From CAWKPF01 sp963851415 (lineage in GTDB: Bacteria > Acidobacteriota > Thermoanaerobaculia > Multivoradales > Multivoraceae), in NCBI GenBank assembly GCA_963851415.1, contig CAWKPF010000003.1:1302001-1366000 (forward strand): a stretch of DNA of 64,000 nt, read 5' to 3'. Position 1 is the stretch's first letter. Each line of letters opens with the position of its first letter. The position numbers and the translations under genes are program-made. The notes beneath the pieces were generated by a model. That model did not search any database. It was not told the origin of the DNA and saw only the letters and a list, made by a program, of their open reading frames with translations. Positions 7,542 through 17,214 of the stretch are shown one piece after another.

Positions 7542-7979
7542 TGAGAAAGACCTCCTTCTAGGGTTGAATCTTCGCTAGAAATAACTGGAAGAATCGGCCT
7601 GTCGGATCGCTCTTCTGGCGTAGCCAGATTGAGAGACCAATGGCTCGTTAGATTCTGAGAAAGGCGACGTGGGCGGGAGGGCCCGACGAAAGGGGTTGAC
7701 TGGCGATCGACACGGCGCAGCCTCTTGCTCGCGGCAGCCTATTTGATTGGAGTCCAAAAAGGGGCATTGAGAGAATACCTGATGGGGTGGCGGCATCGCC
7801 ACCCTACCAGATAGACCGCGCGGCTTTCTTCGAGACGACCGCTGGCGGGACACTGGCTTCACCGTGTCGCCGGGCGCCTTGAAAACGACCGGGTCGCCTC
7901 GCGTGCGGCAGTTCGTTGCCGGCGAGATCGACGACATCACCGTTGGCGGTGCCACACAGGACGCGGTCTTCCTGCTCGG
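7542..7979. other. About 440 bp without a recognisable gene
   Basis: Upstream region of the FWFF protein gene. A minus-strand stretch near 7998-7880 encodes RIGLTEQEDRVLCGTANGD, and the plus strand at 8552-8578, just before the IS21-type element, encodes the similar RIGLGEQED, so a gene fragment family is probably present, but I cannot name it. Confidence 0.4.
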
Positions 7980-7989
7980 TCAGGCCGAT

Positions 7990-8222
7990 ACGGCGATACG
8001 GCAACTACAAGCAGGCTCGAACTCGCACGCCAAGGTGGTGAACACGTTGATCCCGACACCACCCGCACTGTCGGTCGCCGCTCTCCACACATCGGCGCTG
8101 ATTGAGAGAACGCCCACGGTCTGGGGAGAACAGGGGGTGCGCGCCTTCGTCCCAGCCGATCCAGGCAGCTGGAACTGCATCGAACCCGGACTCGGGATCC
8201 CTAGAGTCCCCCAGGCGAGCTC
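7990..8222 (-). pseudogene. Companion-type secreted domain, 5'-truncated fragment
   Basis: The minus strand encodes HFELAWGTLGIPSPGSMQF, ARTPCSP and a 3' part matching the fragment at 6215-6647 (VFTTLACEFE against VFTTPTCELE). There is no signal peptide in frame. The sequence just upstream on this strand (gaaaagcagcttcctacaca) resembles the IS91-like 3' terminus, so the 5' end was probably replaced by an element end. Confidence 0.55.
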
Positions 8223-8223
8223 G

Positions 8224-8254
8224 AAGTGTGTAGGAAGCTGCTTTTCAGGTCCCG
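8224..8254 (-). repeat. Possible isolated IS91-like 3' terminus
   Basis: On the minus strand, cctgaaaagcagcttcctac then acac matches the terminal 25-30 bases of the IS91-like copies (for example gaaaggaacttcctacacgt at 18511-18530). Similarity further upstream is not convincing, so this is a tentative assignment. Confidence 0.35.
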
Positions 8255-8650
8255 GACTAGCGGGGGACTTTTCGGGGCCTCGGTACCCCACAGAGGCCGA
8301 TCTGTGCTGGCTCGCGGGTGTTGTGGCTTGCGCGGCAGATCGGGGTGAAGGCAAAGAGGGTGAGAGCGGAGTCAGGCAGCACAAAACGGCCTCAACCCGG
8401 AGCCGCGACGCGAGGCTGCGCCACTCCTAGAGCCCGCCGGAACTTACTCCGGCATCCACGACCTCGGACACGAACTCCCCGTGGCCCGGCGAGGCGCGGG
8501 GCAGAGGGTTGTGCATCCTGCCGAGCGACCCCGAGTGTCACGGACAGCAGCAGAATCGGCCTTGGTGAACAGGAAGATTGACGACCCCTCCCGGGTGTAG
8601 TGGCTAGCACGAGTGCCTCTCTGGCTACGGTAGCGAGGGAGGACGGTGCG

Positions 8651-9919
8651 ATGTCAGTACGGCTGAGCAAGGAGGAGATCGTGACGATTCGAGTGCTGGC
8701 CGAGAAGGGCCAGAACCACTGTGAGATCGCCCGCACTGTGGGCGTGACGGAAAGCACTGTGCGGTACCACCTGAAGCGGGCAGCGCAAGGGGCTGAGGAC
8801 GGCCGCAAAGACAAGCCGGAGAGAGCCGAGAGCCTTGCCGAGGCGATTGCTCTTTGGCATGCCGATCGAGACCAGGATCCGCGGCCAGTGAATGTGATGG
8901 AGCTTTGGGAGCACCTGGTGAGCGAGCACGAGTACGACGGCTCGTACCAGTCGGTGCGCCGCTTCGTGCGGCGTCACTACCCCAAGCCGCGGCGTCGGAC
9001 GTACCGGCGCGTGGAGACGGTCCCGGGGGCTCAGAGCCAGACGGACTGGGCGGAGTACCCGCGGGTGGATGTGGGCTCGGGCCCGGAGCCGATGTCGGCG
9101 TTCGTGATGCGTCTGTCGCACTCGCGCAAGACGGCGGTGGTCTGGAGCCGTCGCAAGGACCTGCTGTCGTGGCTGACGTGTCACAACGCGGCCTACGAGC
9201 GCCTGGCGGGGATCGCTGCGGTGAACCGGGTGGACAATGTGAAAACGGCGATCGCATCAGGAGCGGGCCCGTGGGGCACGATCCATCCGTCGTACCAAGC
9301 GTATGCCCGCACGGTGGGCTTCCACATCGACGCCTGTCTGCCTCGGGACCCGGAGGGAAAGGGCAAGGCCGAGGCGGCGGTGCGGCTGTCTCGACTCCGA
9401 GTCGATCCTGGTCCTCGTCGTTTCGAACGGGTCGAAGAGCTGCAGAGCTGGAGCGACGAGCGGGTGGATGCCTGGGCGAAGCAGTCGCTTTGCCCGGCGA
9501 CGGGCAAGACGGTGCAGGCGAGCTGGGAGCAGGAGCTCGAGCGGCTTCGGCCTCTGGGTCTTCTGCCCGAGCCCTTCGACATCGCGGTGACGCGCCCGGT
9601 GCACAAAGACTGCATGGTGAGATTCGAGGAGCGCTCGTATCCGGTGCCGTTTGCGTGGGTGGGCCAGCGGGTGGAGGTACGGGGCTGCTTGGGCAAGGTG
9701 CAGATCCTGGCCGAGGGGAAGATCCTGCGGGAGTACCCGCGCCACACGCAAGAGCGGATCCTGCTCGATCCGAGCTGCTACGAAGGAGAAGCTACCGACC
9801 GGGTGCTGGCTCCCCGCCCCCTGGGCAAGATGGCGCAGAAGCTCCAGGAGATCTACGAGCTGCCGGTTGAGCAAAGGCCCCTGGACCTCTACGCAGCGCT
9901 GTCGGAGGTGGCGCGATGA
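8651..9919 (+). CDS. istA: IS21-family transposase IstA
   Basis: A 422-aa DDE transposase. An N-terminal helix-turn-helix (residues ~5-45, GQNHCEIARTVGVTESTVRYH) is followed by the rve-like catalytic core with TDWAEY (first Asp), NRVDNVKTA (second Asp) and GKGKAEAAV (Glu), then a C-terminal beta domain (MVRFEERSYPVP) typical of IstA. The start at 8651 is preferred over the ATG at 8600 because GAGGGAGG sits 8 bases upstream. The stop overlaps the istB start (ATGA), the usual IS21 coupling. The gene looks intact, though its partner is broken. Confidence 0.9.
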   Translation: MSVRLSKEEIVTIRVLAEKGQNHCEIARTVGVTESTVRYHLKRAAQGAEDGRKDKPERAESLAEAIALWHADRDQDPRPVNVMELWEHLVSEHEYDGSYQSVRRFVRRHYPKPRRRTYRRVETVPGAQSQTDWAEYPRVDVGSGPEPMSAFVMRLSHSRKTAVVWSRRKDLLSWLTCHNAAYERLAGIAAVNRVDNVKTAIASGAGPWGTIHPSYQAYARTVGFHIDACLPRDPEGKGKAEAAVRLSRLRVDPGPRRFERVEELQSWSDERVDAWAKQSLCPATGKTVQASWEQELERLRPLGLLPEPFDIAVTRPVHKDCMVRFEERSYPVPFAWVGQRVEVRGCLGKVQILAEGKILREYPRHTQERILLDPSCYEGEATDRVLAPRPLGKMAQKLQEIYELPVEQRPLDLYAALSEVAR

Positions 9920-10684
9920 GCGCGCGTCGAGGCAAGGTCGATCTCGACGTGACTGGGGGACTGCTGGAGCGGGCGGGGCTGGCCCATGCTGCCGGTCGTC
10001 TGGGGGAACTGGTCGAGGAAGCCGCCAAGCAGGAGCTGTCGTCGCATCGGTTTCTGGATCGTCTCCTCGAGTACGAGCTGGGGGAGCGCGAGCATCGGCG
10101 CATCAAGACCTCGCTACGGCTCTCGGGCCTGCCACCCGGGCAGACACTGGGCAGTTTCGACTTCGGCTTCCAGCCCTCGATGGAAAAGAGCCGCATCGAG
10201 ACCCTGGCCACCTGTGCCTGGATCCGAGAGCACGCGACGACGCTGATCGCCGGTCCTCCTGGAACCGGGAAGACTCACATCGCTATCGCTCTGGGAGTCA
10301 AGGCGATCGAGAACGGATTCTCCGTGGCCTTCTACCGCCTGGACGATCTGCTGCACGCGATGAAGCGAGACGCAGAGCTGGCTCCGCAGCGGCTGCGCCG
10401 CAAGAAGTAAAACAACGTGTCGATGCTGATCGTGGACGAGGTGGGCTTTCAACCGCTGTCGCGCTCGGAGGCGAGTCTCTTCTTTCGCCTGGTCAGCTAT
10501 CGCTACCAGCGGGGCGCGACTCTGATCACGACGAACAAGGCGGTGAAAGGACTGGCCCGAGATCCTGGCCGGTGATGAGGCGATGGCGGCGGCGCTGCTG
10601 GACCGACTGCTGCACCACTGCCACGTCTTCAACATCAAGGGACGCAGCTATCGGCTGCGCAATCTCGAGAGGATCCTCAAGTGA
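9916..10684 (+). pseudogene. istB: IS21-family helper ATPase IstB, nonsense plus frameshift
   Basis: The first 164 codons encode the IstB N-terminus and an intact Walker A (GPPGTGKTH). The frame is stopped by TAA at 10408-10410 in place of a sense codon before the Walker B segment, which is still readable in the same frame (MLIVDEVGFQPLS). A further shift near 10555 moves the C-terminal part (LLDRLLHHCHVFNIKGRSYR) into another frame, ending at the TGA at 10682-10684. Two independent lesions argue for real decay and not one sequencing error. Confidence 0.85.
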
Positions 10685-11028
10685 GATTCGACGACAACGG
10701 CCCGATTCTCGGGGTACCCCAGATATGGGACGACCCGAGATCGGCGCTCACGCGGCCGCTGAGAGATCCGTTTCTCGCGCCCCACACGCAGGGAACTGGG
10801 ATCCAGCTCTCACGAACCGTTTTCCACAATCGGCGGCGGTCGCGGGCTCTGTGGAAAACGGCCCCCAGGCCCCCTCCCCCGTTTCCCACAGCCCCCGCTC
10901 TACGACGACGAGAACAAGAAAACAATGATCAGGGGTCGTCAAACTAGATGTACACCAAGGTCGGCAAGGTACTTGTCCATTGACACCCGAGATGGGTGAG
11001 CAACCCGGCGGAGCGACGCGGCCTCGAC

Positions 11029-11236
11029 AAGGAAGCCTCTTAATCCGGCGATTTTCGGTCTTGAGCTCCTTCAGCCGATAGGCGTCTGAGACCAGCATCC
11101 CTCCCTACTTGCACTTCCAACGGTCATCTGAGCCTTGCGAGATCCCGTGCTCGCGGCATATGCCCTAAACCTTCTGGCCTGTCTCCACCTGCTACAGGAA
11201 CCCCAGGATCTGCCGCTCGCTGAATCTCTTGCGCAT
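11029..11236 (-). pseudogene. IS3-family OrfA relic with internal stops
   Basis: From an ATG at 11236 the minus strand reads MRKRFSERQILGFL, stop, QVETGQKV, stop, GICREHGISQGS then WKCK, stop, GG, and SDAYRLKELKTENRRIKRL. This is the familiar OrfA of IS3-type elements (helix-turn-helix followed by a leucine-zipper-like tail) with at least three stop codons. No OrfB remains. It lies between the IS21-type and IS256-type elements. Confidence 0.7.
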
Positions 11237-11371
11237 CTTGTCTCCTTCCTCTCGCGCCGAGACTCAGATCATGCATGCTGCGCCGATTTCCGATGGCCGG
11301 CCAGTGGCATTGAAAGAGCCCCCTCCCCAGCGGGGAGGGGGGCTCAGTATTGCGCATGGCCGCCCCGGCAG

Positions 11372-12750
11372 GAGCTATAACCAGAAGTTGTGTACAGAAG
11401 TGAGTTGATCAGGCGGCGTATCCTGAGGTTGTTCAAAGACCTCACACCTTCAGAAAAGGATGGATACGCCATGTCCGAGAGTAGCCCAGACCGCTTCCTG
11501 GCTCCAGCAGATCGTCGCACCGAGGATCCTCTGACCGATTGCCTGCGTTCGGGAGCCCAGCAGTTGTTGCAGTCCGCGATCGAGGCCGAGGTCTCGTCGC
11601 TGCTGTCGCAGTACCAGGACGACACTCTGGAGAACGGTCTCCAGCGAGTGGTGAGAAACGGCCATCTCCCCGAGCGCACGATCCAGACCGGTCTCGGGGA
11701 CGTGTCGGTGAAGGTCCCTCGAGTCCGCGACCGAGGAAGTGGCGAGGTGACGTTTCATTCGAAGCTCGTTCCTCCGTACCTTCGTCGAGCGAAGTCGGTG
11801 GAAGAGCTCTTGCCGTGGCTGTACTTGAAGGGGATCTCTACGGGGGACTTCGGCGAAACTCTCGCTGCCCTTCTCGGGCCGGAGGCGGCCGGGCTCTCCG
11901 CCAGTACGATCAGCCGGTTGAAGAAGGACTGGCTGCACGAGTACCACGAGTGGCGTCGGCGCGATCTCTCCAGGAAGCGCTACGTGTACGTGTGGGCCGA
12001 CGGTATCTACTGCACGGCGCGGATGGAGGACTCCAAGCTCTGCCTGCTGGTGCTGATCGGTTGTGATGAAACGGGCAAGAAGGAGCTCCTGGCGGTCGAG
12101 GACGGATATCGGGAGAGTACGCAGTCCTGGAGGGAGCTGCTGCTGGATCTCAAACGCCGAGGGCTAAGTGAGTCGCCGAAGCTCGCGATCGGCGACGGCA
12201 GCCTGGGATTCTGGAAGGCCCTTACCGAGGTCCATCCCGCTACTCGCGCACAACGCTGCTGGATGCACAAGACGGGCAATGTCTTGAACTACCTGCCCAA
12301 GAGCGTCCAGGGGAAGGCGAAGAAGGCGGTCCAAGAGATCTGGATGGCCGACACCCGGGAGAGGGCTCACGAGGCGTTCGACTCCTTCGTCGAGACCTAC
12401 CAGGCGAAGTACCCCAAGGCCACTCTCTGCCTCCAAAAGGACCACGATGAGTTGCTCGCCTTCTACGACTTCCCGGCCGAGCAGTGGCCACATCTGAGGA
12501 CCACCAATCCGGTTGAGTCCACCTTCGCCACCGTGCGGCTTCGCACCGCAAAGACCCGAGGTTGTCTCTCGAGGGAGACCACGCTCACCATGGTCTTCAG
12601 ACTCGTTCAGTCAGCTCAGAAACGATGGCGACGTCTTCGAGGATTCAAGCACCTCGCTGAGGTCGTCCGAGGAGTTCAGTTCGTCAACGGAGAACACCCT
12701 GAAACCCGCGCCGCCTGACTCGACTCATCCACAACATTTGACAATAGCTC
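11372..12750 (+). mobile_element. IS256-family insertion sequence
   Basis: The single transposase gene is flanked by long imperfect inverted repeats. Both begin GAGCTAT at the outside (11372-11378; complement of 12744-12750), share GTTGTG further in, and end near CAGGCGGCG. I see no clear 8-9-bp target duplication in the flanks, so the exact ends are provisional. Confidence 0.65.
11471..12718 (+). CDS. IS256-family (Mutator-type) transposase
   Basis: A 415-aa transposase. Catalytic residues are seen in YVWADGIY (Asp), AIGDGSLGFWKA (Asp) and NPVESTFATVR (Glu), with the family signature RCWMHK between the second Asp and the Glu. The full expected length is present and no lesion is visible. The start at 11471 has AAAAGGAT upstream; an in-frame start at 11390 is possible but adds residues overlapping the inverted repeat. 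Confidence 0.9.
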   Translation: MSESSPDRFLAPADRRTEDPLTDCLRSGAQQLLQSAIEAEVSSLLSQYQDDTLENGLQRVVRNGHLPERTIQTGLGDVSVKVPRVRDRGSGEVTFHSKLVPPYLRRAKSVEELLPWLYLKGISTGDFGETLAALLGPEAAGLSASTISRLKKDWLHEYHEWRRRDLSRKRYVYVWADGIYCTARMEDSKLCLLVLIGCDETGKKELLAVEDGYRESTQSWRELLLDLKRRGLSESPKLAIGDGSLGFWKALTEVHPATRAQRCWMHKTGNVLNYLPKSVQGKAKKAVQEIWMADTRERAHEAFDSFVETYQAKYPKATLCLQKDHDELLAFYDFPAEQWPHLRTTNPVESTFATVRLRTAKTRGCLSRETTLTMVFRLVQSAQKRWRRLRGFKHLAEVVRGVQFVNGEHPETRAA

Positions 12751-13271
12751 TCCACTCGCTGATCGTCGAGTTCAAATCGGTAAGCAAGTAGGCCAATCAA
12801 GGGGGCGTTCTAACAAAAGGACGACACAAGGACTGTGCCCTTCCTCGGAACGAGGTCGTTCGCGGATCAGTTCTCTGGGGAGCGATGATCACCGCGACTC
12901 GAGCTAGAAATCTTGAACTCGAAAACTCGCCTGAGAGATCAACTTTTCAGAATCAAGATTTCTGAGGCGCACGCGCAGCGTGCTTGCCGGGAAAGATCTA
13001 GCGAGGCCTGCCTCTATCCTCGATGGTCCGAGGCTGTGCCTCGCTAGAACGCCGGATCCCTGCAATCGCGTGGGTGGTTGGCTGCCCAGCACAAATCCCC
13101 ATGAGCCCAGTCACGAGCGCCGCGCTCAACCATCAACCATTCCGGACCCTGTTCGAGCTGCGAATAGTTCTCAGTCCATTGCCGTAAGTAGACTCGGTAT
13201 GCTGGCGACCGGGAAGACGAGCGTCGATGCCTTGTAGGTTCAGCACTACGGTCTTGTTGCGGGGGAAGTTC
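12751..13271. other. About 520 bp without a recognisable gene
   Basis: No coding frame I recognise lies between the IS256-type element and the membrane-protein gene at 13272. The only structure seen is the inverted repeat at 12997-13048. Confidence 0.5.
12997..13048. repeat. 11-bp perfect inverted repeat, 30-bp loop
   Basis: TCTAGCGAGGC at 12997-13007 is repeated in inverse as GCCTCGCTAGA at 13038-13048. The loop is long for a terminator and no T-run follows. It could be the end of a small mobile element or a protein-binding site. Confidence 0.5.
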
Positions 13272-13809
13272 ATGAGTTGGGAAGCGATAGGGGGGGATAG
13301 CCGATGCGATCGGAGCCCTGGCCGTGGTCATAACGCTCTTGTATCTTGCGCTCCAGATGCGCCAGAACACCAGGCAGGCCAGGTCGGAGGCACTACGCGT
13401 CGCCACTGAGTCATGGGTCGATCAACAACGATCCGCCTTCGAGACTGAGGAGAAGGTCGCGTTCATGCGAAAGGCGCTCCATGACTACAGTGCTCTTTCA
13501 CAGGACGAGAAGGGGCGGTTCTTCGGTGTTCTTATCGGTTACCTGGCTCCGTTCAACGACATTCGAGATAAGCATCTGGCCGGGCTCATGGAAGACCCGA
13601 CCTTTCATGCGATTGAAGAGGCCTTCGCTAGCGTCGTGACCTCGCCAGGCGCTCGTGACTGCATCGAGTCCTTTCAACAGCACACCTCACTCCCTCCGTT
13701 CGTAATGGAGTATGTACGGGGCGATCTTCCCACTCGGAAAAAGATCCCTCCAATGACAGAGTCCTTCGACTTCGCTGTTCAGATTGCGAACACACCGGAT
13801 CGGAGCTGA
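13272..13809 (+). pseudogene. Small membrane-anchored protein of unknown function, frameshifted in a G7 run
   Basis: The 5' end (ATG at 13272, GGGGGAAG ribosome site upstream) reads MSWEAIGG and then loses frame. With one G fewer in the seven-G run at 13290-13296 it would continue IADAIGALAVVITLLYLALQ, a transmembrane helix, into the open frame that ends at 13809 (QMRQNTRQARSEALRVATES ...). Proteins with an N-terminal helix followed by LYLAxQxRQNT are common, uncharacterised membrane-anchored proteins of 150-180 aa, so the corrected 178-aa product fits. Either a real frameshift or a homopolymer error explains the break. A GTG at 13324 could give a shortened product. The next small membrane gene starts 7 bases after the stop. 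Confidence 0.65.
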
Positions 13810-13816
13810 TGAGTCC

Positions 13817-14182
13817 ATGAGCGAATACGAGATTGCAGATCTTGCAGAGTCGATCCTGTCGAACTATCTGGCGACGTTCACGATCTTGTTATCCCTGATC
13901 ACTACCTACGTGATTACAGCGTTTGTAGCGGGCGCTCGTCTCTCGAAGCTGCAGGTGGTTGTGGTCAATCTCAGCTTCCTCACCTCGACTTCGATGATCG
14001 CCTTTCTCTCCCTTCAGCTGTTTCAGAGAGCTACCGTAATGGCCCAGAAATCGGCCGCACAGTTCGGAACTGCGGTCGCCCCTTTCGACTTCAGTGGGGT
14101 CCTGGCTCTCTTGTACCTCGGCCTCCTGGTTGGTGCGATTGCGTTCATGACGAGCGTCAGGAGGGAAGCAAAGAGCAAATGA
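13817..14182 (+). CDS. Small three-helix membrane protein, function unknown
   Basis: A 121-aa protein with three hydrophobic segments (FTILLSLITTYVITAFVAGA; VVVVNLSFLTSTSMIAFLSL; FSGVLALLYLGLLVGAIAFM) and a basic C-terminus. It begins 7 bases after the stop of the gene at 13272, so the two are probably cotranscribed, and both look like inner-membrane proteins. I do not recognise a named family. Confidence 0.65.
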   Translation: MSEYEIADLAESILSNYLATFTILLSLITTYVITAFVAGARLSKLQVVVVNLSFLTSTSMIAFLSLQLFQRATVMAQKSAAQFGTAVAPFDFSGVLALLYLGLLVGAIAFMTSVRREAKSK

Positions 14183-14214
14183 GTTGCTCGAAGCCCCAAT
14201 GACTATGCCCGCCG

Positions 14215-16911
14215 TCACCGCGTGGGTACCAGACGCTCCAACTCTTCGAGCCAATTCTCGACTACGTGGATCCTGGGGCCCTGCCCCTCCTGGTAGCGCA
14301 CCAGTAGAAATCGTTCGCCATCGTCGCTGACATCGAAATCGAGCGCCGAACGAAACGGCCCGTCGAAGAGAACTTCAGGCGCACCCGGTGCCAGCGCGCC
14401 GCTCTCGTCGAGCACATCGATCCTCATGACCGAGCTGCCGGCCATGAAGTGAAGAGTTCGCCCATCTCCACTCCAATGAGCGTTGCGCCCACCGCCGGTC
14501 GAAATCTGAACCTCTTCGTCACCATCGGGAAATGAGCGAACGAAGATCTGGCGCGTGCCGCTGCGATCGGACTCATAGGCGACGAAACGCCTGTCGGGCG
14601 AGAAGCGCGCGCTCTGGTCGAGGAAGGGGGTCGCCAGGAACTCCGTCAGCACCTCATCCTGCAGGTCGTAGGTCCATACATCCCAGCCGCCCCCGGGCGG
14701 TTGCAGGCTCAAAGAGAGGAAACGCCCGTCCTTCGACCAGTCGGCCAGCTGGAGGTCGTTATGGGGAGGCAACACCTCGCTCGACACGACGCTGCGAATC
14801 TCCCCGGTACCGTCGGCTGCGGCTACCACGACGTCGTAGCCGATCTCAACGGCAGACACGAACGCGATCTGCCGCCCGTCGGGACTGAACACGCCGGTCC
14901 AGCTGGAGCGGTCGACGCCAAAAGTCAGAGGGATCTTGGCGCTTCGATCGACACCTACCGTCCACAACTCGAGCTGGCCTGCTGTACTCCCTGGCAAGGA
15001 GATCGAGACTCGGTCGGTGGTCGGTGAGAAGCGCGACCCGAGACTGAAACCGGGAACTTCGAGCAGTTCCGCCAGCACCGAACCCGACCGGTCGGCCAGG
15101 ACGAGCGTTCCACCCGCCGCCGCACCTTCCGGCACGTACGCCAGAGCGCCGCCCTGTTCTGCAACGTCGAACAGGGGGTAGCTCATCCAGTCGACGTCGA
15201 TGCCTTCGAGAACCACCCTGGGCTCTCCGCGAAACTCGATCGCCTGCACATCGAAGGGCACCGCCAGCAAGGCATTGCGCCTCGCGAACAGCAGATGACC
15301 GGTGTCGAGCAGGCGTGGCCCCACCCCTTCGCCGAGGCTTCGCGCCTCGCGCTTCTCGAGATCGTAGGCGACGATGAGATGCCGTCCTTCGCCAGCGAGC
15401 AGGGACAGCAGCAACCAGCGGTCTCCTGGTACAGGACTCGCACGATGATCGACCCAACGCGGCGCGAACTGCGCCAGCTCCTCCACCACCGTCTCTGCTT
15501 CGCCACCACCGGCCGGTAGCCGGCTCAGCCTGCCGATGCGACTGATGTAGATCTTGTCGTCCTCGGACCAGACGCCACCGGATGCGGCTCGCGCACTGGC
15601 GATCTTGACTGCGGCACCGCCAGCGGGCGGGATCTTGCGTAGCTCGTTCTCGGCATAGAACGCCAGCCATTCCCCGTCGGGAGAAAAGAAAGGCAAGGAA
15701 CCTCCTTCGCTACCGCGCAGAATCTCGACGTCGAGGGAGTCAATCGGACGACGGTACAACGCGGTGCTCTCGGCCTGTTTGCCAGACCACACGACGCTCG
15801 ACCCGTCAGGCGCAAAAGCGAGCAGGTGGTTCGGGGTGGCGTCGGCGAAGTCGGTGCCGGCCGGCAGGTCGATCTCGAAACGAGCCGCTGCTTCCGGGTG
15901 TCGATCTTCTTCGGTTCTCCCTGACATCGCCCAGACGGCAAGCAGAGTCGAGACCACCGCCAGGGCCCAGGGCACAGCTCGCTTCCACAAGCCAACCGAA
16001 GGTGTCGGTGTCGTGTTAGGAGCTTCCAGGTCGAGCGGCGAATCGACCGCGGCTCGTGCGTCGCGAAGCTCGAGTGCCGCATCGCCGATCGCGCGCAGCC
16101 GTTCGCGAGGATCACGCTTCAGGCAGCGCCTGAGAAGACGGACCGTGGGTTGCGGCAACGCGAAAGGAAGCTCCTCCCATTCGGGGTCGGAACGCAGCAC
16201 CGCGGCCATGGTTTCAGCAGCGCTGTCACCGACAAACAACCTGCCGCCGGTCAGTGCCTCCCAGAGGCAGACCCCGAACGACCAGATATCGGCTCGCTCG
16301 TCGACGGTCTGGCCCTTCGCCTGCTCCGGGCTCATGTAGGCGGCCGTGCCGAGAATCTCACCGCGCCGGGTTGCGGCCAGGGTCATGGTCGGCGAGTCGG
16401 ACTGACGCTGATCGTGCTCGACGGTCGGCTCCACCAACGCCTTCGCCAGACCGAAGTCGAGAATTTTGACATCGCCGTCAGGCGACACTTTGATGTTGGC
16501 CGGTTTGAGGTCGCGGTGAATCACACCCTGTGCGTGCGCCGTCTCCAATCCAACAGCGATCTGGAGGAAGAGGTCGGTCGCCTCAGCCACCGGTATCGGA
16601 CCCCGGCTGATCCGGTCGGCCAGCGTCTCTCCGGGGACCAGCTCCATCACCAGGAAGTTGGTATCGCCGTCGGCCTCGAAGCCGTGGAGCGTCGCGATGT
16701 TGTTGTGATTCAACGACGCCAGAACTCGTGCCTCTCGCTCGAAGCGCTGCAATCGATCAGGGTCGGCTGCTACCTCTTGCAGCAGAAGTTTGAGCGCCAC
16801 AGTACGACCGAGCTTGGTGTCCGTTGCTCGATACACCTCACCCATGCCACCGGCTCCGAGCGAGGCGAGAATTTCATAGTGGCCGAGTTTCTGGCCGGCG
16901 CTTAGCGTCAT
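14215..16911 (-). CDS. Ser/Thr protein kinase with C-terminal PD40/TolB-type propeller
   Basis: An 898-aa membrane kinase. Residues ~10-270 form a Hanks-type kinase: glycine loop LGAGGMGEVY, catalytic Lys in VALKLL, HRDLKPANI, DFG and the APE-region text AYMSPEQAKG. A single transmembrane helix follows (WALAVVSTLLAVWAM, about residue 310), and the outer ~550 residues contain repeated beta-propeller blades (FSPDGEWLAFYA, FSPDGRQIAFVS, FSPDRRFVAYES). This architecture is abundant in Acidobacteriota and is taken to sense extracytoplasmic signals, though ligands are unknown. All key kinase residues are present. It stands alone, facing the small membrane genes on the other strand. Confidence 0.93.
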   Translation of the reverse strand: MTLSAGQKLGHYEILASLGAGGMGEVYRATDTKLGRTVALKLLLQEVAADPDRLQRFEREARVLASLNHNNIATLHGFEADGDTNFLVMELVPGETLADRISRGPIPVAEATDLFLQIAVGLETAHAQGVIHRDLKPANIKVSPDGDVKILDFGLAKALVEPTVEHDQRQSDSPTMTLAATRRGEILGTAAYMSPEQAKGQTVDERADIWSFGVCLWEALTGGRLFVGDSAAETMAAVLRSDPEWEELPFALPQPTVRLLRRCLKRDPRERLRAIGDAALELRDARAAVDSPLDLEAPNTTPTPSVGLWKRAVPWALAVVSTLLAVWAMSGRTEEDRHPEAAARFEIDLPAGTDFADATPNHLLAFAPDGSSVVWSGKQAESTALYRRPIDSLDVEILRGSEGGSLPFFSPDGEWLAFYAENELRKIPPAGGAAVKIASARAASGGVWSEDDKIYISRIGRLSRLPAGGGEAETVVEELAQFAPRWVDHRASPVPGDRWLLLSLLAGEGRHLIVAYDLEKREARSLGEGVGPRLLDTGHLLFARRNALLAVPFDVQAIEFRGEPRVVLEGIDVDWMSYPLFDVAEQGGALAYVPEGAAAGGTLVLADRSGSVLAELLEVPGFSLGSRFSPTTDRVSISLPGSTAGQLELWTVGVDRSAKIPLTFGVDRSSWTGVFSPDGRQIAFVSAVEIGYDVVVAAADGTGEIRSVVSSEVLPPHNDLQLADWSKDGRFLSLSLQPPGGGWDVWTYDLQDEVLTEFLATPFLDQSARFSPDRRFVAYESDRSGTRQIFVRSFPDGDEEVQISTGGGRNAHWSGDGRTLHFMAGSSVMRIDVLDESGALAPGAPEVLFDGPFRSALDFDVSDDGERFLLVRYQEGQGPRIHVVENWLEELERLVPTR

Positions 16912-16992
16912 GACTCGCCATCATAGTAGCCACCGAGTTCGCTCGATGCCATTCGAAGTCTATGGTATCGTTTGACATTAAAGAGGTGCAGC

Positions 16993-17214
16993 ATGACTCA
17001 AGTAACAGCACGACTTCCCGACGAGCTCGTTAAGAGCATCGATGAAGCGGCACGATCGCTCAATCGGAGCCGGGCGGAGATCATCCGGCAGGCAATCGAG
17101 TACTACCTCGCTGATGTCGATGACCTGAGTCTTTCCCTCGAGAGGTTGAAGGACCCGGCGGATCCAGTTCTCGACTGGGATCAGGTGAAACGTGACCTAC
17201 TCGCTGCAGATTAA
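16993..17214 (+). CDS. Ribbon-helix-helix (CopG-type) antitoxin
   Basis: A 73-aa protein with a ribbon-helix-helix DNA-binding fold: beta strand QVTARLPDELVKSID, then RSLNRSRAEIIRQAIEYYL. The C-terminal tail (LSLERLKDPADPVLDWDQVKRDLL) is the usual toxin-wrapping segment. It precedes and overlaps by 23 bases the RelE-type toxin gene, the standard antitoxin-first order. It probably represses its own operon. The ribosome site AAAGAGGTG lies before the ATG. Confidence 0.88.
   Translation: MTQVTARLPDELVKSIDEAARSLNRSRAEIIRQAIEYYLADVDDLSLSLERLKDPADPVLDWDQVKRDLLAAD

Larger units (their letters stand above)
8579..10941 (+). mobile_element. IS21-family insertion sequence, IstB broken
   Basis: The element carries istA- and istB-type genes in the standard order with a 4-base overlap. 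It is bounded by a perfect 11-bp inverted repeat, TGACGACCCCT at 8579-8589 and AGGGGTCGTCA at 10931-10941, with the TG...CA ends usual for IS21. Length 2363 bp fits the family. No target duplication is visible in the flanks (gatt against aact). The helper gene is inactivated, so the copy is probably immobile. Confidence 0.8.
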
